Shown piece by piece: positions 18,189 to 27,619 of a stretch of 64,000 nt of DNA. The notes beneath the pieces were generated by a model that was given only the letters and a program-made list of their open reading frames with translations, was not told the origin of the DNA and did not search any database. The position numbers and the translations under genes are program-made. Location: positions 1 to 64,000 of the forward strand of contig JAAXJX010000005.1 in assembly GCA_012269595.1 (NCBI GenBank). The letters run 5' to 3'. This DNA comes from Planctomycetia bacterium. GTDB taxonomy: Bacteria; Planctomycetota; UBA8108; UBA1146. Numbering within the stretch: position 1 is the stretch's first letter; every line of letters starts with the position of its first letter.

Positions 18189-19784
18189 TCAGTCGAAGGG
18201 ACGACAGATCACACACGCATTGATGCCACCGACACCCATGGAGAGTTTTCCGGAGAGTCCTTCTGGAAGAGGGACGGCTTCTTTTCCGGTAAAGTTCCGA
18301 TGGACTTCGGAGATCTGTGAATTCAGCTCTGACTCGGTGAGAGATGTGGGAGCGATTTGTCCCGATTCTCCGGCAAGCATTTGTGCCGTCAATTCCCAGC
18401 CTCCGCAGACACCCATACCGTGACCGAAGGTACCTTTGCGGGCTGTCATCAGAATGTGTTCGGGAAAAAGTTTGCGTGCATTTTCAACTTCAAGGTAGTC
18501 GCCGGGAGTGGCAGTGCAGTGAAGGTCCCAGGTCGAGACCGATTCTGCACTCGTGGAGGCGGATTCAAGGGCGGAATGAATCGAAGCGGTCGGCCCTTCT
18601 TCACTCGGGGTGATGATGTGGTCGGCATCCGACGTCAGACCGACTCCCACCGGTTCCATTCCGAGGGGCTTGAATCCCCGGGCCTGCATCTTTTCGAGAT
18701 CACCGATGATCCAGATACAGGAGCCTCCACTGATGTGGGTTCCTCTTAATCCGGTCAGGGGTTTGGAGACTTCACCATCATTGGAAAGCACACGGGCGGC
18801 ATTGAACGCTCCCACGACCATGGAGTGTGGCGGGGGGTCTGCAGCACCGACGACGACCGCTTCCGCTTCACCGCGGGCAATGGCGTCCATTCCCAATTTG
18901 AGGGCGACTCCAAAGGTGGAACACGCCGCCACCGGCGAGAAGCTGGGCCCTGTGATCTTGCCCATCATGGTGATCTGCGTGGCCACGGAACTGTGAATAT
19001 TCCACAGCAGGTTCGGTGAAACCGCATTCCAGGGTTCGAGGGGGACTCCCCAGTCTTTTCGTAACTGGGCAGCCTTCTTCATCTTGCCACGGATCACCGC
19101 GGCCTTGTTACTTTCGACCTCACCCTCAATGCTTTCGCCTTCAATCTCCCGGCTTTTTTCCAGGTACTCTTCCAGCCGGGTCGATTTTTCAGCCCAATAC
19201 CGGTTCCAGGCTCTGCGAGCATCTTCCCTGGCTTCGGGGGCGACGGTTTCCGGATCATCGGGCAGGCCATTCAGTGTTTCAGGATCCGCATCCCCGGCGG
19301 TGAAAGCGGCTCTGGCAGGACAGTTTTCGGGGCTTGCCCAGAACTCATCCCAACGGGCCTGTGCGCGATCTGCGGTGAGGGCTACTTCGGAGATGGTCGG
19401 CAAATCACCGAGACCTGTACCCACGTAAACATGGGCTGCATTGCCCAGGTCCTGAAGTGTCTTTTCGATTCCGGGGTTCTGCTCGAGGGACTGAATGAAA
19501 CTGCCCACCGCCATCAGGGTCGGGTCACCCATCTTGCTTTGAAGTTGACCGAAACGATTGGGGGGGAAACGGTCATCGATCCAGGAGTGATACTTCTCGA
19601 AGTCAAAGTCCGGATCTCCGACGAGAAAATTGCTGGGACCAAAGTCCTCAAACTTTTCGAGCCATGAACCTCCGGCATAAAGTTTTTCACGGAAGGTGTC
19701 GACACTGTCACAGCCGGGAGCGATCACTCCCCAACCAAAGATGCCGATTCGCGGATTTGAATCCGTCTTGACCGGGTCATTCAT
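18189..19784 (-). CDS. Beta-ketoacyl synthase-family protein with a charged insertion
   Basis: FSPVAACSTFGVALKLG active-site Cys, DLHCTATPGDYLEVEN and ARKGTFGHGMGVCGGWE His motifs. ATG 19784 preceded by GAGGAG. Confidence 0.75.
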   Translation of the reverse strand: MNDPVKTDSNPRIGIFGWGVIAPGCDSVDTFREKLYAGGSWLEKFEDFGPSNFLVGDPDFDFEKYHSWIDDRFPPNRFGQLQSKMGDPTLMAVGSFIQSLEQNPGIEKTLQDLGNAAHVYVGTGLGDLPTISEVALTADRAQARWDEFWASPENCPARAAFTAGDADPETLNGLPDDPETVAPEAREDARRAWNRYWAEKSTRLEEYLEKSREIEGESIEGEVESNKAAVIRGKMKKAAQLRKDWGVPLEPWNAVSPNLLWNIHSSVATQITMMGKITGPSFSPVAACSTFGVALKLGMDAIARGEAEAVVVGAADPPPHSMVVGAFNAARVLSNDGEVSKPLTGLRGTHISGGSCIWIIGDLEKMQARGFKPLGMEPVGVGLTSDADHIITPSEEGPTASIHSALESASTSAESVSTWDLHCTATPGDYLEVENARKLFPEHILMTARKGTFGHGMGVCGGWELTAQMLAGESGQIAPTSLTESELNSQISEVHRNFTGKEAVPLPEGLSGKLSMGVGGINACVICRPFD

Positions 19785-19939
19785 CGAAATCTCCTCGCCC
19801 ACATCCCTGAATCTGAAGGATTTCCCGTGAACGCATAGTCCGGTGTCAGCGGTTCCTGATCCAGTGAATATCGGGTGTGTCCGGGCAGAATCACAGTCCG
19901 GGAGGAAAAAGGCTCTCTCAAGCAAAGAGAGGAAGGGGG

Positions 19940-20512
19940 TCAGATCCCCAGGAACCAGCGGTGGAGGCGGGGATCGGTGGTGAGCTCCGGGTGGAAGCAG
20001 CAGGCGACGCAACGTCCCTGTTGGACTGCGACCACCTCATCCTCCCTGCGGGCGATGACGTTGACCTCTTCGCCAATGCGGACAAACTTCGGAGCGCGGA
20101 TGAAGACCCCTTCACCCGTGCCGGGCCCGGGTCCCGATTGCCACTCGACTTCCCCGACGAAGGAGTGGATCTGGCGACCATAGGCATTGCGGTCGACATC
20201 CACATCGATCAGTTCAAAACGGGGTGGAGCCTGCTCCGGATTCTTGCCCATCAGGATGGCTCCTGCGCAGGTGCCCAAAAGGGCCAGGGAACCTGCACGA
20301 ACCCGCTCGGGAATCTGCTGATCAAGACCGTGAATCTTGAGCAGATGATGCAAAGTGGTGCTTTCGCCACCGGGGATCACCAGATGGGTAATCCCCTCCA
20401 ACTCTGCGGGCTTTTTGACTTCGATGGGTTCCGCACCCGCAGCATGCAGGGATCTGAGGTGGGGTTCCACAGATCCCTGCAGGGCGAGAACAGCGGCCTG
20501 AACAGTGGCCAA
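19940..20512 (-). CDS. pdxT: Pyridoxal 5'-phosphate synthase glutaminase subunit
   Basis: VLALQGSVEPH, VIPGGESTT, LGTCAGAIL, CCFHPELTTD; adjacent to pdxS. Confidence 0.92.
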   Translation of the reverse strand: MATVQAAVLALQGSVEPHLRSLHAAGAEPIEVKKPAELEGITHLVIPGGESTTLHHLLKIHGLDQQIPERVRAGSLALLGTCAGAILMGKNPEQAPPRFELIDVDVDRNAYGRQIHSFVGEVEWQSGPGPGTGEGVFIRAPKFVRIGEEVNVIARREDEVVAVQQGRCVACCFHPELTTDPRLHRWFLGI

Positions 20513-20515
20513 GGT

Positions 20516-21442
20516 TTACCAGCCGCGATCCTGAAGGCGCTCCGCTTCCGAAAGCTTGCTGGCATCGATTCCCGGCATCGCTTCTCCCAGGTTTCTGGAG
20601 GCGTTGGCGAGTTCGGCCGCATCTTCAAAGTGGGCGGTGGCATGAACGATGGCCTTGGCGGTACGCAGGGGATCTTTCGATTTGAAGATTCCTGAACCGA
20701 CGAAGACCGCTTCAGCGCCGAGACGCATTGCCAGTGCTGCATCAGCAGGAGTGGCAATACCACCGGCCGCAAAGTTGGGAACCGGGAGTCGGCCTTCCTT
20801 TGCCACCTGACATACGAGGGAATAGGGAGCACCGTGATCCTTGGCCAAAGTCATCCACTCCTCTTCAGGGGCAGTGGTGAGGCGGCGGATTTCGGAGTGA
20901 ATCGCCCGCAGGTGACGCACGGCCTCGGTGATATCACCAGTACCTGCTTCGCCCTTGGTGCGCAACATGGCCGCACCTTCGCCGATTCGACGCAGGGCTT
21001 CACCCAGATTGGTGGCTCCACAGACGAAGGGAACGTTGAAGCGGTTCTTGTCGATGTGGTAGGCGTGATCTGCGGGAGTCAGCACTTCCGACTCGTCGAT
21101 GAAGTCCACTTCGAGGGATTCCAGAATCTCGGCTTCAACAAAATGTCCAATGCGTGCTTTCGCCATCACCGGAATCGAGCAGACCTTTTGGATCTCTTCC
21201 ACTTTTTCGACCGGGGACATGCGGGCAACGCCACCATCCCTGCGGATGTCGGAAGGCACTCTTTCGAGGGCCATCACCGCTACTGCTCCTGCCTCCTGGG
21301 CTACGTGGGCCTCTTCGGCTGTGGTCACGTCCATGATGACGCCTCCGCGAAGCATTTCAGCGAGGCCAATACGGGTTCTGTGAGCCTCAGAGAGCCCGGT
21401 TCCCCGGAGCGGGGAGGAATATCCGTCATTCATCGGTTGCAT
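20516..21442 (-). CDS. pdxS: Pyridoxal 5'-phosphate synthase lyase subunit
   Basis: [79 protein letters not shown]. Confidence 0.95.
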   Translation of the reverse strand: MQPMNDGYSSPLRGTGLSEAHRTRIGLAEMLRGGVIMDVTTAEEAHVAQEAGAVAVMALERVPSDIRRDGGVARMSPVEKVEEIQKVCSIPVMAKARIGHFVEAEILESLEVDFIDESEVLTPADHAYHIDKNRFNVPFVCGATNLGEALRRIGEGAAMLRTKGEAGTGDITEAVRHLRAIHSEIRRLTTAPEEEWMTLAKDHGAPYSLVCQVAKEGRLPVPNFAAGGIATPADAALAMRLGAEAVFVGSGIFKSKDPLRTAKAIVHATAHFEDAAELANASRNLGEAMPGIDASKLSEAERLQDRGW

Positions 21443-21758
21443 CCTTTCTGGCTGACAGACTGGAAAACGGCTTCAGGGGTCTTCACAGCTCTGTCACATC
21501 AGTCCGAGTTTGCACCCGGAAATGCCCCGATGCGAGCAGATCGGCGGACGATACAGGTTTCATGGGTGGATTCTGGTGGTTATTCTGTACCTCGACCTGC
21601 GGGAAATTCGGGGACATGAATCGCGGGGATACCTTTGGAGCTCTCCAATTCCTTTGGAGCTCCCCAGAGGTGGGGGAATAGAGATAGACGATTTCAGCAG
21701 GGGTATTCAGCGAACTGGGGAGAATCCCCGCGCGATCAGCCCTGATTGTTTGACGAGA

Positions 21759-21896
21759 GGAATACCGGTCTGTGTACCGGCTTCCACAGGTGGAGGATCT
21801 GCCCCCTGCTAACGGGGGAGTTTCGCCATCTGACAGGAGTGCAGTCTGCCCGTAGTAATAACGAGTCTGCTGATCGGCTGTGTTCGGGGGCAGACT
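21759..21896 (+). other. Candidate structured leader RNA (three hairpins)
   Basis: GGAATACCGG/CCGGCTTCC (21759-21785); CCCCC-TGCTAAC-GGGGG (21802-21818); AGTCTGCCC (21843-21851) pairs with GGGCAGACT (21888-21896). About 100 nt upstream of the first amidohydrolase-like ATG. Confidence 0.35.
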
Positions 21897-21992
21897 TGTG
21901 AAGCGCAGGCATCGAGTGACTTTGATCGAATCAGTGTGAAAGAGCGCCGAGTCGTTGCGAGGGCAACGGCTTATGAGGAAAGAGCCAAGCAT

Positions 21993-23306
21993 ATGTCTTC
22001 ACCCAGAGTGTGGCTGATGCTGATCCTCCTGTTCTACCCGGGTTGGGTAGAGGGTCAGTTGTTTCAACGTCCGGTTGTTCTGGAGGGTGTCAGCGCCCCG
22101 ACGCGTGGCGGGACTCTCGATGATCTGACGATCATGATCCGTGGCGGCAGGATCGCCGAGATCTCCCAGACTGCAGACGTGCCACTCATGTCAAAAAAAA
22201 TCCCGGCCCAGGGGCTTTTCGCCACAGCAGGTCTAGTGGATCACGCTTCCGTTCTCACCCTTCCCGTGGGCGGATCGGGAGAGGCCAAGCAATGGAGTTG
22301 GGACGGCTTTGATCGCTTCTCCAGGGATGATATCGAAATGGTTCTCTCTTCGGGCGTGACCCGGGTCCATCTGGTTCCGGTTCGCGGCAGCGGTATCTCT
22401 GGCAGATCCTGCTGGGTTTCACTGGAAGAGGCGGAAGGCGGCGGGCATGGCGTCCTGATCGAGGAAGAGGCTGCCCTTTGCATCAACCTTTCATCGGGAG
22501 CCCCTTCCGCGCGCATTCGTGCTTTCGACAAAATCGTCGAGCAGTTCAACAATGCCCGTGATCGTCGCGACAGCCTCGACAGTTATGAATCAGACCTGGA
22601 GGAGTACCTCGAGGAGCTGAAGAAGTGGGTCGAGGAGCAGGCCAAGGACGGTGAAGGGGAGGGCGAAAAGTCCTCCGAAGAGGGCAAAAAGGACGACGAG
22701 GAGAAGAAGGCACCCGAAAAGCCCCGTCGTCCCGATCTCAATGAGGACAGCGATATCCTCCTGCGTGCACTGGACCACAAGATTCCGGTGTTGATCACCG
22801 CCCGTCGATCTGCAGATCTTCTGAATGCCTGCGAGTTGATTCACATGTTCCAGTTGGACGCGATCATTCATGGGGCGGATGAAGCGGCTCTGGTGATCGA
22901 CGAGTTGAAAAAGTTGGAGGACCTTTCCTTCATTATCGACCAGCCGGCGACGTCGATGGCGGTTACCGGTCCCGGAGTTCTGAGCACGACTCCCAGAAGG
23001 CCTTCCAATCTTGCTGCACTCCTGGAAGAGCATGAAATGGATTGGGTGATCGGCAGCGGAGGCTCAGGAGAAGGTCTTTGGCGAATGACCCGCAAGATGA
23101 CGGGGGAGGCTGCGCTCACGAGTGCACAGTCAACGAACCTCAGAGGTCTTCGCAGTCGTCGGGATTCCCTTCGACCCGGTCAGAATCACATCGTTCTGTG
23201 GAGTGCCAACCCTGCGACCCAGCCAGCAGCTCGCCCCGTAAAGGTGATCATCGACGGTGAAGTGGTCTGGCAGGAAGCCTCTGCGGCGAGAGGAGGGCGC
23301 TTCTAA
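21993..23306 (+). CDS. Secreted amidohydrolase-like protein 1 (HxH absent)
   Basis: Signal peptide; amidohydrolase N-terminal sandwich; GLVDHASV where HxH is expected; charged insertion EEYLEELKKWVEEQAKDGEGEG.... Confidence 0.7.
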   Translation: MSSPRVWLMLILLFYPGWVEGQLFQRPVVLEGVSAPTRGGTLDDLTIMIRGGRIAEISQTADVPLMSKKIPAQGLFATAGLVDHASVLTLPVGGSGEAKQWSWDGFDRFSRDDIEMVLSSGVTRVHLVPVRGSGISGRSCWVSLEEAEGGGHGVLIEEEAALCINLSSGAPSARIRAFDKIVEQFNNARDRRDSLDSYESDLEEYLEELKKWVEEQAKDGEGEGEKSSEEGKKDDEEKKAPEKPRRPDLNEDSDILLRALDHKIPVLITARRSADLLNACELIHMFQLDAIIHGADEAALVIDELKKLEDLSFIIDQPATSMAVTGPGVLSTTPRRPSNLAALLEEHEMDWVIGSGGSGEGLWRMTRKMTGEAALTSAQSTNLRGLRSRRDSLRPGQNHIVLWSANPATQPAARPVKVIIDGEVVWQEASAARGGRF

Positions 23307-24499
23307 TGTTGAATCGCTCCAATCATCAAAAACCGAACTCGGGAAACAGGTTGTTCCTGTTCGGTCTTGCACTGCTCTTCGCTCTGACTCTTTCCTTCCC
23401 GGCAGAAGCCGGTGGCAACGGAGTGGCGATTACCGGTGCACAGGTTCTTCTCCCCGATGGAAATCTGGAGGGGGACTGGGCGGTTATCGTCGGAAATGAC
23501 GGCAAGATTCAGGCATTGGTGCCCGGTTCCACCGTCGATGAGAAGGCGTTTGACCAGGTTTACCGCGCCCCGGAAGGATCCGTCCTGACCCCGGGATTGC
23601 ACGATCTCATGGGTGCGCTGGGTACGCGTGGAAAATCCGGCTCCTTGCGTTCCGGAACCGTTCTGGTCGACGATCAGCTCGACGCCGGGAGCAGTTTCGA
23701 CTCTTCGGACCCGTGGCTGGATGTCGCCGCTCACCACGGGGTGCTCTACACCACTCTGGTGGCGCAGCCTCTCGGAGTCGTCAATGGAAAGAGTGCGACC
23801 TTCCTTTGCCACAGTGATTCTTCCGCCACCCGATTGGGATCCGGAAAAATGATGCTGGCACTGGGTGACTCTGTTCTCTCTGCGAACCGGGTTCCGACCA
23901 GTCGAACCGCATTGCTCTCCATCTGGAGAGAGTGGATGCAGACAGGCCCTGAGGCTCTGAAAAATCCGGGCCTTCTTTACGTGGCGGAGGGAATCGATTT
24001 GCGCCAGGCACTCGCATTGCCCTGGTCAGCCGATGCGATTCCGGTCTTCATTCACACTGGTGGTGATGGCCGTTCCCCGTTGAATCTCGTGAAAGATCTT
24101 CCCAAGCCGGTGCATATGGTCGTCGGACCTCTGTTGGATGGTGGAAGCCGTGCCCATCTCATGATGGCGGTAAAGGCTTCGAAGCAGGGGGTGGAATTAA
24201 GTTTTGCCGGTGGACTTCCGGCAGGTCCCGCCGATCACCTCCGTGGAAGTGCAGCCATGGCTGTTTCCGCGGGGATGGATGCGGCCGCTGCCCGCAGAGC
24301 ACTTTTCAGTAATCCGGCGAAAGTTTCCGGAGCGCTGGAGACGGGAGAGGTTGCCGCAGGCAAGAGAGCGGATCTGGTTCTTTTCTCGGGAGATCCCCTC
24401 GACACCGCTTCCAGCGTGATTCACGTCTGGCGTGGCGGGCAGGGAACGCGGGTTGCCGAACCCGGTAAAGTGAATGAATTGGAGAGCGTCAGAAAATGA
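23306..24499 (+). CDS. Secreted amidohydrolase-like protein 2 (HxH absent)
   Basis: TAATG-coupled start; PGLHDLMGALG; C-terminal EVAAGKRADLVLFSGDPLD. Confidence 0.7.
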   Translation: MLNRSNHQKPNSGNRLFLFGLALLFALTLSFPAEAGGNGVAITGAQVLLPDGNLEGDWAVIVGNDGKIQALVPGSTVDEKAFDQVYRAPEGSVLTPGLHDLMGALGTRGKSGSLRSGTVLVDDQLDAGSSFDSSDPWLDVAAHHGVLYTTLVAQPLGVVNGKSATFLCHSDSSATRLGSGKMMLALGDSVLSANRVPTSRTALLSIWREWMQTGPEALKNPGLLYVAEGIDLRQALALPWSADAIPVFIHTGGDGRSPLNLVKDLPKPVHMVVGPLLDGGSRAHLMMAVKASKQGVELSFAGGLPAGPADHLRGSAAMAVSAGMDAAAARRALFSNPAKVSGALETGEVAAGKRADLVLFSGDPLDTASSVIHVWRGGQGTRVAEPGKVNELESVRK

Positions 24500-26025
24500 A
24501 CAACACATCCAAGAACCCCCTGATGCTGTGGGTCTTTGCTCTGATCACCGGATTCTGTTTCTCGCCACTTCTTGCCGAAGAAGAGGCCGTGAAAACGATC
24601 AACTCCTATGTGGTGAAAGCGGGCAAGGCTCACCTCGGCAATGGCCAGACGGTCGACAATGCGGTCATCGTTGTCCGTGAAGGACGAATCGAAAGTGTCA
24701 CCTCCGGTGGCGCTGTTCCGGAAGGACTGGAGGTCATGGAGGTTGCTGAAGTGACCCCTGGCCTGATCGATGCCAACGCCAAGATCGACGTCATGGACGC
24801 AATGCTCTATCCCACCGAGGATCCACGATTGACGATCCTTCGAGCATTGGGGATGGAAGACCAGTACCACGGCGGCGATGTCTGTCCCTGCGGAACGGTC
24901 TGTCCTGCCCAGACGCTTCACCGTCATGACGAGAGCTGTCTCTTCTGTGGATACCCGGAGCATGATCCCCATGCTCACGCTCATGATGAGGAAGAGGAAG
25001 AAGAGGAACTTGCTGAGCTGAAGCGTGAAGCGATGGCTGCCGGAGTTCCCAGTGAGAGCGGGCTGATCACGGACCAGTCGAGCGAGGTGGTTCCCCAATT
25101 CGAGATCATGGACGGTATCGATCACGGATCAAAAGATTTTGATCGTCTGCTCCAGGAGGGGGTAACCACGGTTTACATCAGTCCCGATGGATCTGCCGTG
25201 ATCGGATCCCGCGGAGCCACGATGCGCACCGGCGGTCCCATCACCGATCGCTTCATGGGAACCGGTTCTGTCAAAACGGTGGTCGGTAGTGACGCCTACC
25301 GCTACGGCACCCGAAATCGCAGCCCTTTCCGCGGCTTTGTTTCCATCTACACCCGTCGTCCCGATTCCCGTATGGGCGTGGGCTGGGTTTTCCGCAGGGC
25401 ATTCTACGATGCCCTTCTTCGTGCCCGGGGCCTTGAGCCGACCGGTGCCGACAAAACCTCTGCGGAGGCTTCCCGGGTTTTGCAGGGAGTCCTCGCCGGA
25501 GATGTACCGATGAGGATTCAGGCCAGAACCGGCAGCGACATCGAAACTGCCTTCCGCTTTGCCAATGAGTTTGGCATTTCCTTCACACTGGAAGATCCGG
25601 TGGAAGCGTGGAAAAGGGTCGATCTCCTCAAGCAAACAGAAACACCCGTGGTCTTCGGCCCCATCTTCGATCAGCCCAGCGGAATCACTGCGGGCTCGCG
25701 TGAAATGCGTAATCGAAGACTTCACACGGTTCGCGATCTTTCTGACGCCGGTATCCCGATGGCTCTCAGTGCGCAGGATCTGCGCGGTGAAGAGGGCCTT
25801 GCCCGTCAGGCGATGCTGGCGATTCGATTCGGTGTCGACCCTGCGGAGGCGTTGCGAATGGTGACTCAGTACCCGGCCCAGTTGCTGGGAATCGAAAAAG
25901 AGGTGGGAACCCTTGAGCCGGGACGCAGAGCTGACCTGGTTTGCTGGAACGGTTCCCCATTCTCAGCCTTGACCCGCATCGAAAAGGTCATGCTGGACGG
26001 CGTACTTTCATACGAGAGAAATTGA
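24496..26025 (+). CDS. Secreted amidohydrolase-like protein 3 with Cys/His-rich insertion (HxH absent)
   Basis: ATGA overlap; CPCGTVCPAQTLHRHDESCLFCGYPEHDPHAHAHDEEEEEEE; C-terminal VGTLEPGRRADLVCWNGSPF. Confidence 0.75.
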   Translation: MNNTSKNPLMLWVFALITGFCFSPLLAEEEAVKTINSYVVKAGKAHLGNGQTVDNAVIVVREGRIESVTSGGAVPEGLEVMEVAEVTPGLIDANAKIDVMDAMLYPTEDPRLTILRALGMEDQYHGGDVCPCGTVCPAQTLHRHDESCLFCGYPEHDPHAHAHDEEEEEEELAELKREAMAAGVPSESGLITDQSSEVVPQFEIMDGIDHGSKDFDRLLQEGVTTVYISPDGSAVIGSRGATMRTGGPITDRFMGTGSVKTVVGSDAYRYGTRNRSPFRGFVSIYTRRPDSRMGVGWVFRRAFYDALLRARGLEPTGADKTSAEASRVLQGVLAGDVPMRIQARTGSDIETAFRFANEFGISFTLEDPVEAWKRVDLLKQTETPVVFGPIFDQPSGITAGSREMRNRRLHTVRDLSDAGIPMALSAQDLRGEEGLARQAMLAIRFGVDPAEALRMVTQYPAQLLGIEKEVGTLEPGRRADLVCWNGSPFSALTRIEKVMLDGVLSYERN

Positions 26026-26076
26026 GCTAAACCTTCCACCCGCACTGCGGAGGAAGCATTGAAACCGAGGTAATCG

Positions 26077-27618
26077 ATGTCGACCCTGACTCATAAATTC
26101 CTGACTCTGGGAATCGCCCTCCTGCTGCTCTTTCAGCAGGGAGTCGCCGAAGCCCAGTCATCTCCCAAGGTGGCCCTGACAGGCGGCAAGATCCTGACTG
26201 TCTCCGGTGCACCCGTCGTCGATGGAACCATTCTGATCGAGAATGGAATCATTCAGGCGGTGGGCGGAGCAGACATGGAAGTTCCTTACGACGCCATGGA
26301 AGTGGATTGCAGCGGAATGATCCTGGCACCCGGATTGGTGGATGCCCACAATCCCGCAGGATTGGACATTCCCAACGAGAATCTGTCGGTGGCCCCCTTC
26401 GTCGATGTCTACGACGCCATCGACCCTTCCCGTTTCTTCTTTGAAAACTCCCTGAGAAATGGCATCTCCACGGTTCACGTCATGCAGGGCAACAACTGCG
26501 TGGTGGGCGGAGTGAGCCGGATCGTGCATCCGATCGGTCTCTCTCCCGATGAGATGACCCGTTTGCCGGGAATCGCTCTCAAGATGTCCGTGACTCCCAA
26601 AGGTGGGTACGACCGCCTTCGCCAGCGTGCAGAACTTCGAGGTGTCTTCAGCGAGTTTGATCGCTGGCATGAAAACCTCGCCGAGACACGCTACGAACAG
26701 GAAGCGGAAAACAGTGATGAATTGAATCCCTTGCCTCCCGCCGAAGCGCGTGAGAAGGGGAAGTCGATGATCCGTGAAGAGGACCTCGACGACCGCCATC
26801 GTCATCTGGCTTATCTCGATGGAGGAAAGCTGGGGGCCTGGATCCATTGCGGTGCTGCGACCGATGTGGCTCCTGCCATCGCGATGATTGCAGACAGGGG
26901 CTGGACCGGAAGGGCGGTTCTCGTGCTGTCCGGGGACGCTCACCTTGCAGCGGCTGAGATTGCTGCGGCCAAGGTACCTGTGGTTCTTGACAGTGATCTG
27001 ATCCACCGCGAAAGAGATGCCATCACCGGAGAGGTGGAGGAGACCTTCATTCCCGAGGTGATGCGTCAGAACAGGATTCGTTTCGCCCTTCAGGCGGGTC
27101 GCAGCAATGTCATGCCGGAAAATCTTTTGACCTATCAGGCTGCGCGCCTGGTTCGTAACGGCATGTCGCAGGAGCAGGCACTGCGCACGATCACTCTGGG
27201 GGCTGCCGAGATCTGTGGGGTCGCAGATCAATACGGATCCATCGACAAGGGCAAGGTCGCCAATATCGTCATGTGGACCGGGAATCCCCTGGAGATGACC
27301 TCATGGGTTCAGAAGGTCTGGATCGAAGGAATCCTCGCATACGACCGTGAGATGGATGCCCGTCTGCAGCGCCTCTTCCCAGAAATGGAGGAAGAGGAGA
27401 GTTCTGACGAATCCAAGAAGATGGAAGAAACTTCCGAGGGAGCATCCGGCGAGGAAGCCAAGGGAGAAGAGGGTTCGACTGAAGAGGGAGCTGGAGCCAA
27501 AGGGTCAGAAGAGACCCAGGAAGATGCCGAGCCCCTGAAAAAGGATGGCAAGAGCGAAGAGAAACCCGCACCCAGCCCCGCTCCCGATACTGATTCGGCA
27601 AGCAAGGGAGGACTCTAG
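26077..27618 (+). CDS. Secreted amidohydrolase-like protein 4 with acidic C-terminal tail
   Basis: PGLVDAHNPAG; YGSIDKGKVANIVMWTGNPLE; Glu/Ser/Lys-rich tail. Confidence 0.75.
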   Translation: MSTLTHKFLTLGIALLLLFQQGVAEAQSSPKVALTGGKILTVSGAPVVDGTILIENGIIQAVGGADMEVPYDAMEVDCSGMILAPGLVDAHNPAGLDIPNENLSVAPFVDVYDAIDPSRFFFENSLRNGISTVHVMQGNNCVVGGVSRIVHPIGLSPDEMTRLPGIALKMSVTPKGGYDRLRQRAELRGVFSEFDRWHENLAETRYEQEAENSDELNPLPPAEAREKGKSMIREEDLDDRHRHLAYLDGGKLGAWIHCGAATDVAPAIAMIADRGWTGRAVLVLSGDAHLAAAEIAAAKVPVVLDSDLIHRERDAITGEVEETFIPEVMRQNRIRFALQAGRSNVMPENLLTYQAARLVRNGMSQEQALRTITLGAAEICGVADQYGSIDKGKVANIVMWTGNPLEMTSWVQKVWIEGILAYDREMDARLQRLFPEMEEEESSDESKKMEETSEGASGEEAKGEEGSTEEGAGAKGSEETQEDAEPLKKDGKSEEKPAPSPAPDTDSASKGGL

Positions 27619-27619
27619 G

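Noticed and set aside
21790-21830. Possible selC tRNA (GGAGGATCTGCC...)
   Set aside because: Initial resemblance only; no TCA anticodon arm, no T-loop GGTTCRA and no matching acceptor 3' strand.
21483-21992. 169-aa minus-strand ORF in the pdxS/amidohydrolase gap
   Set aside because: Low-complexity shadow-like translation, no domain, overlaps the hairpin-rich leader.
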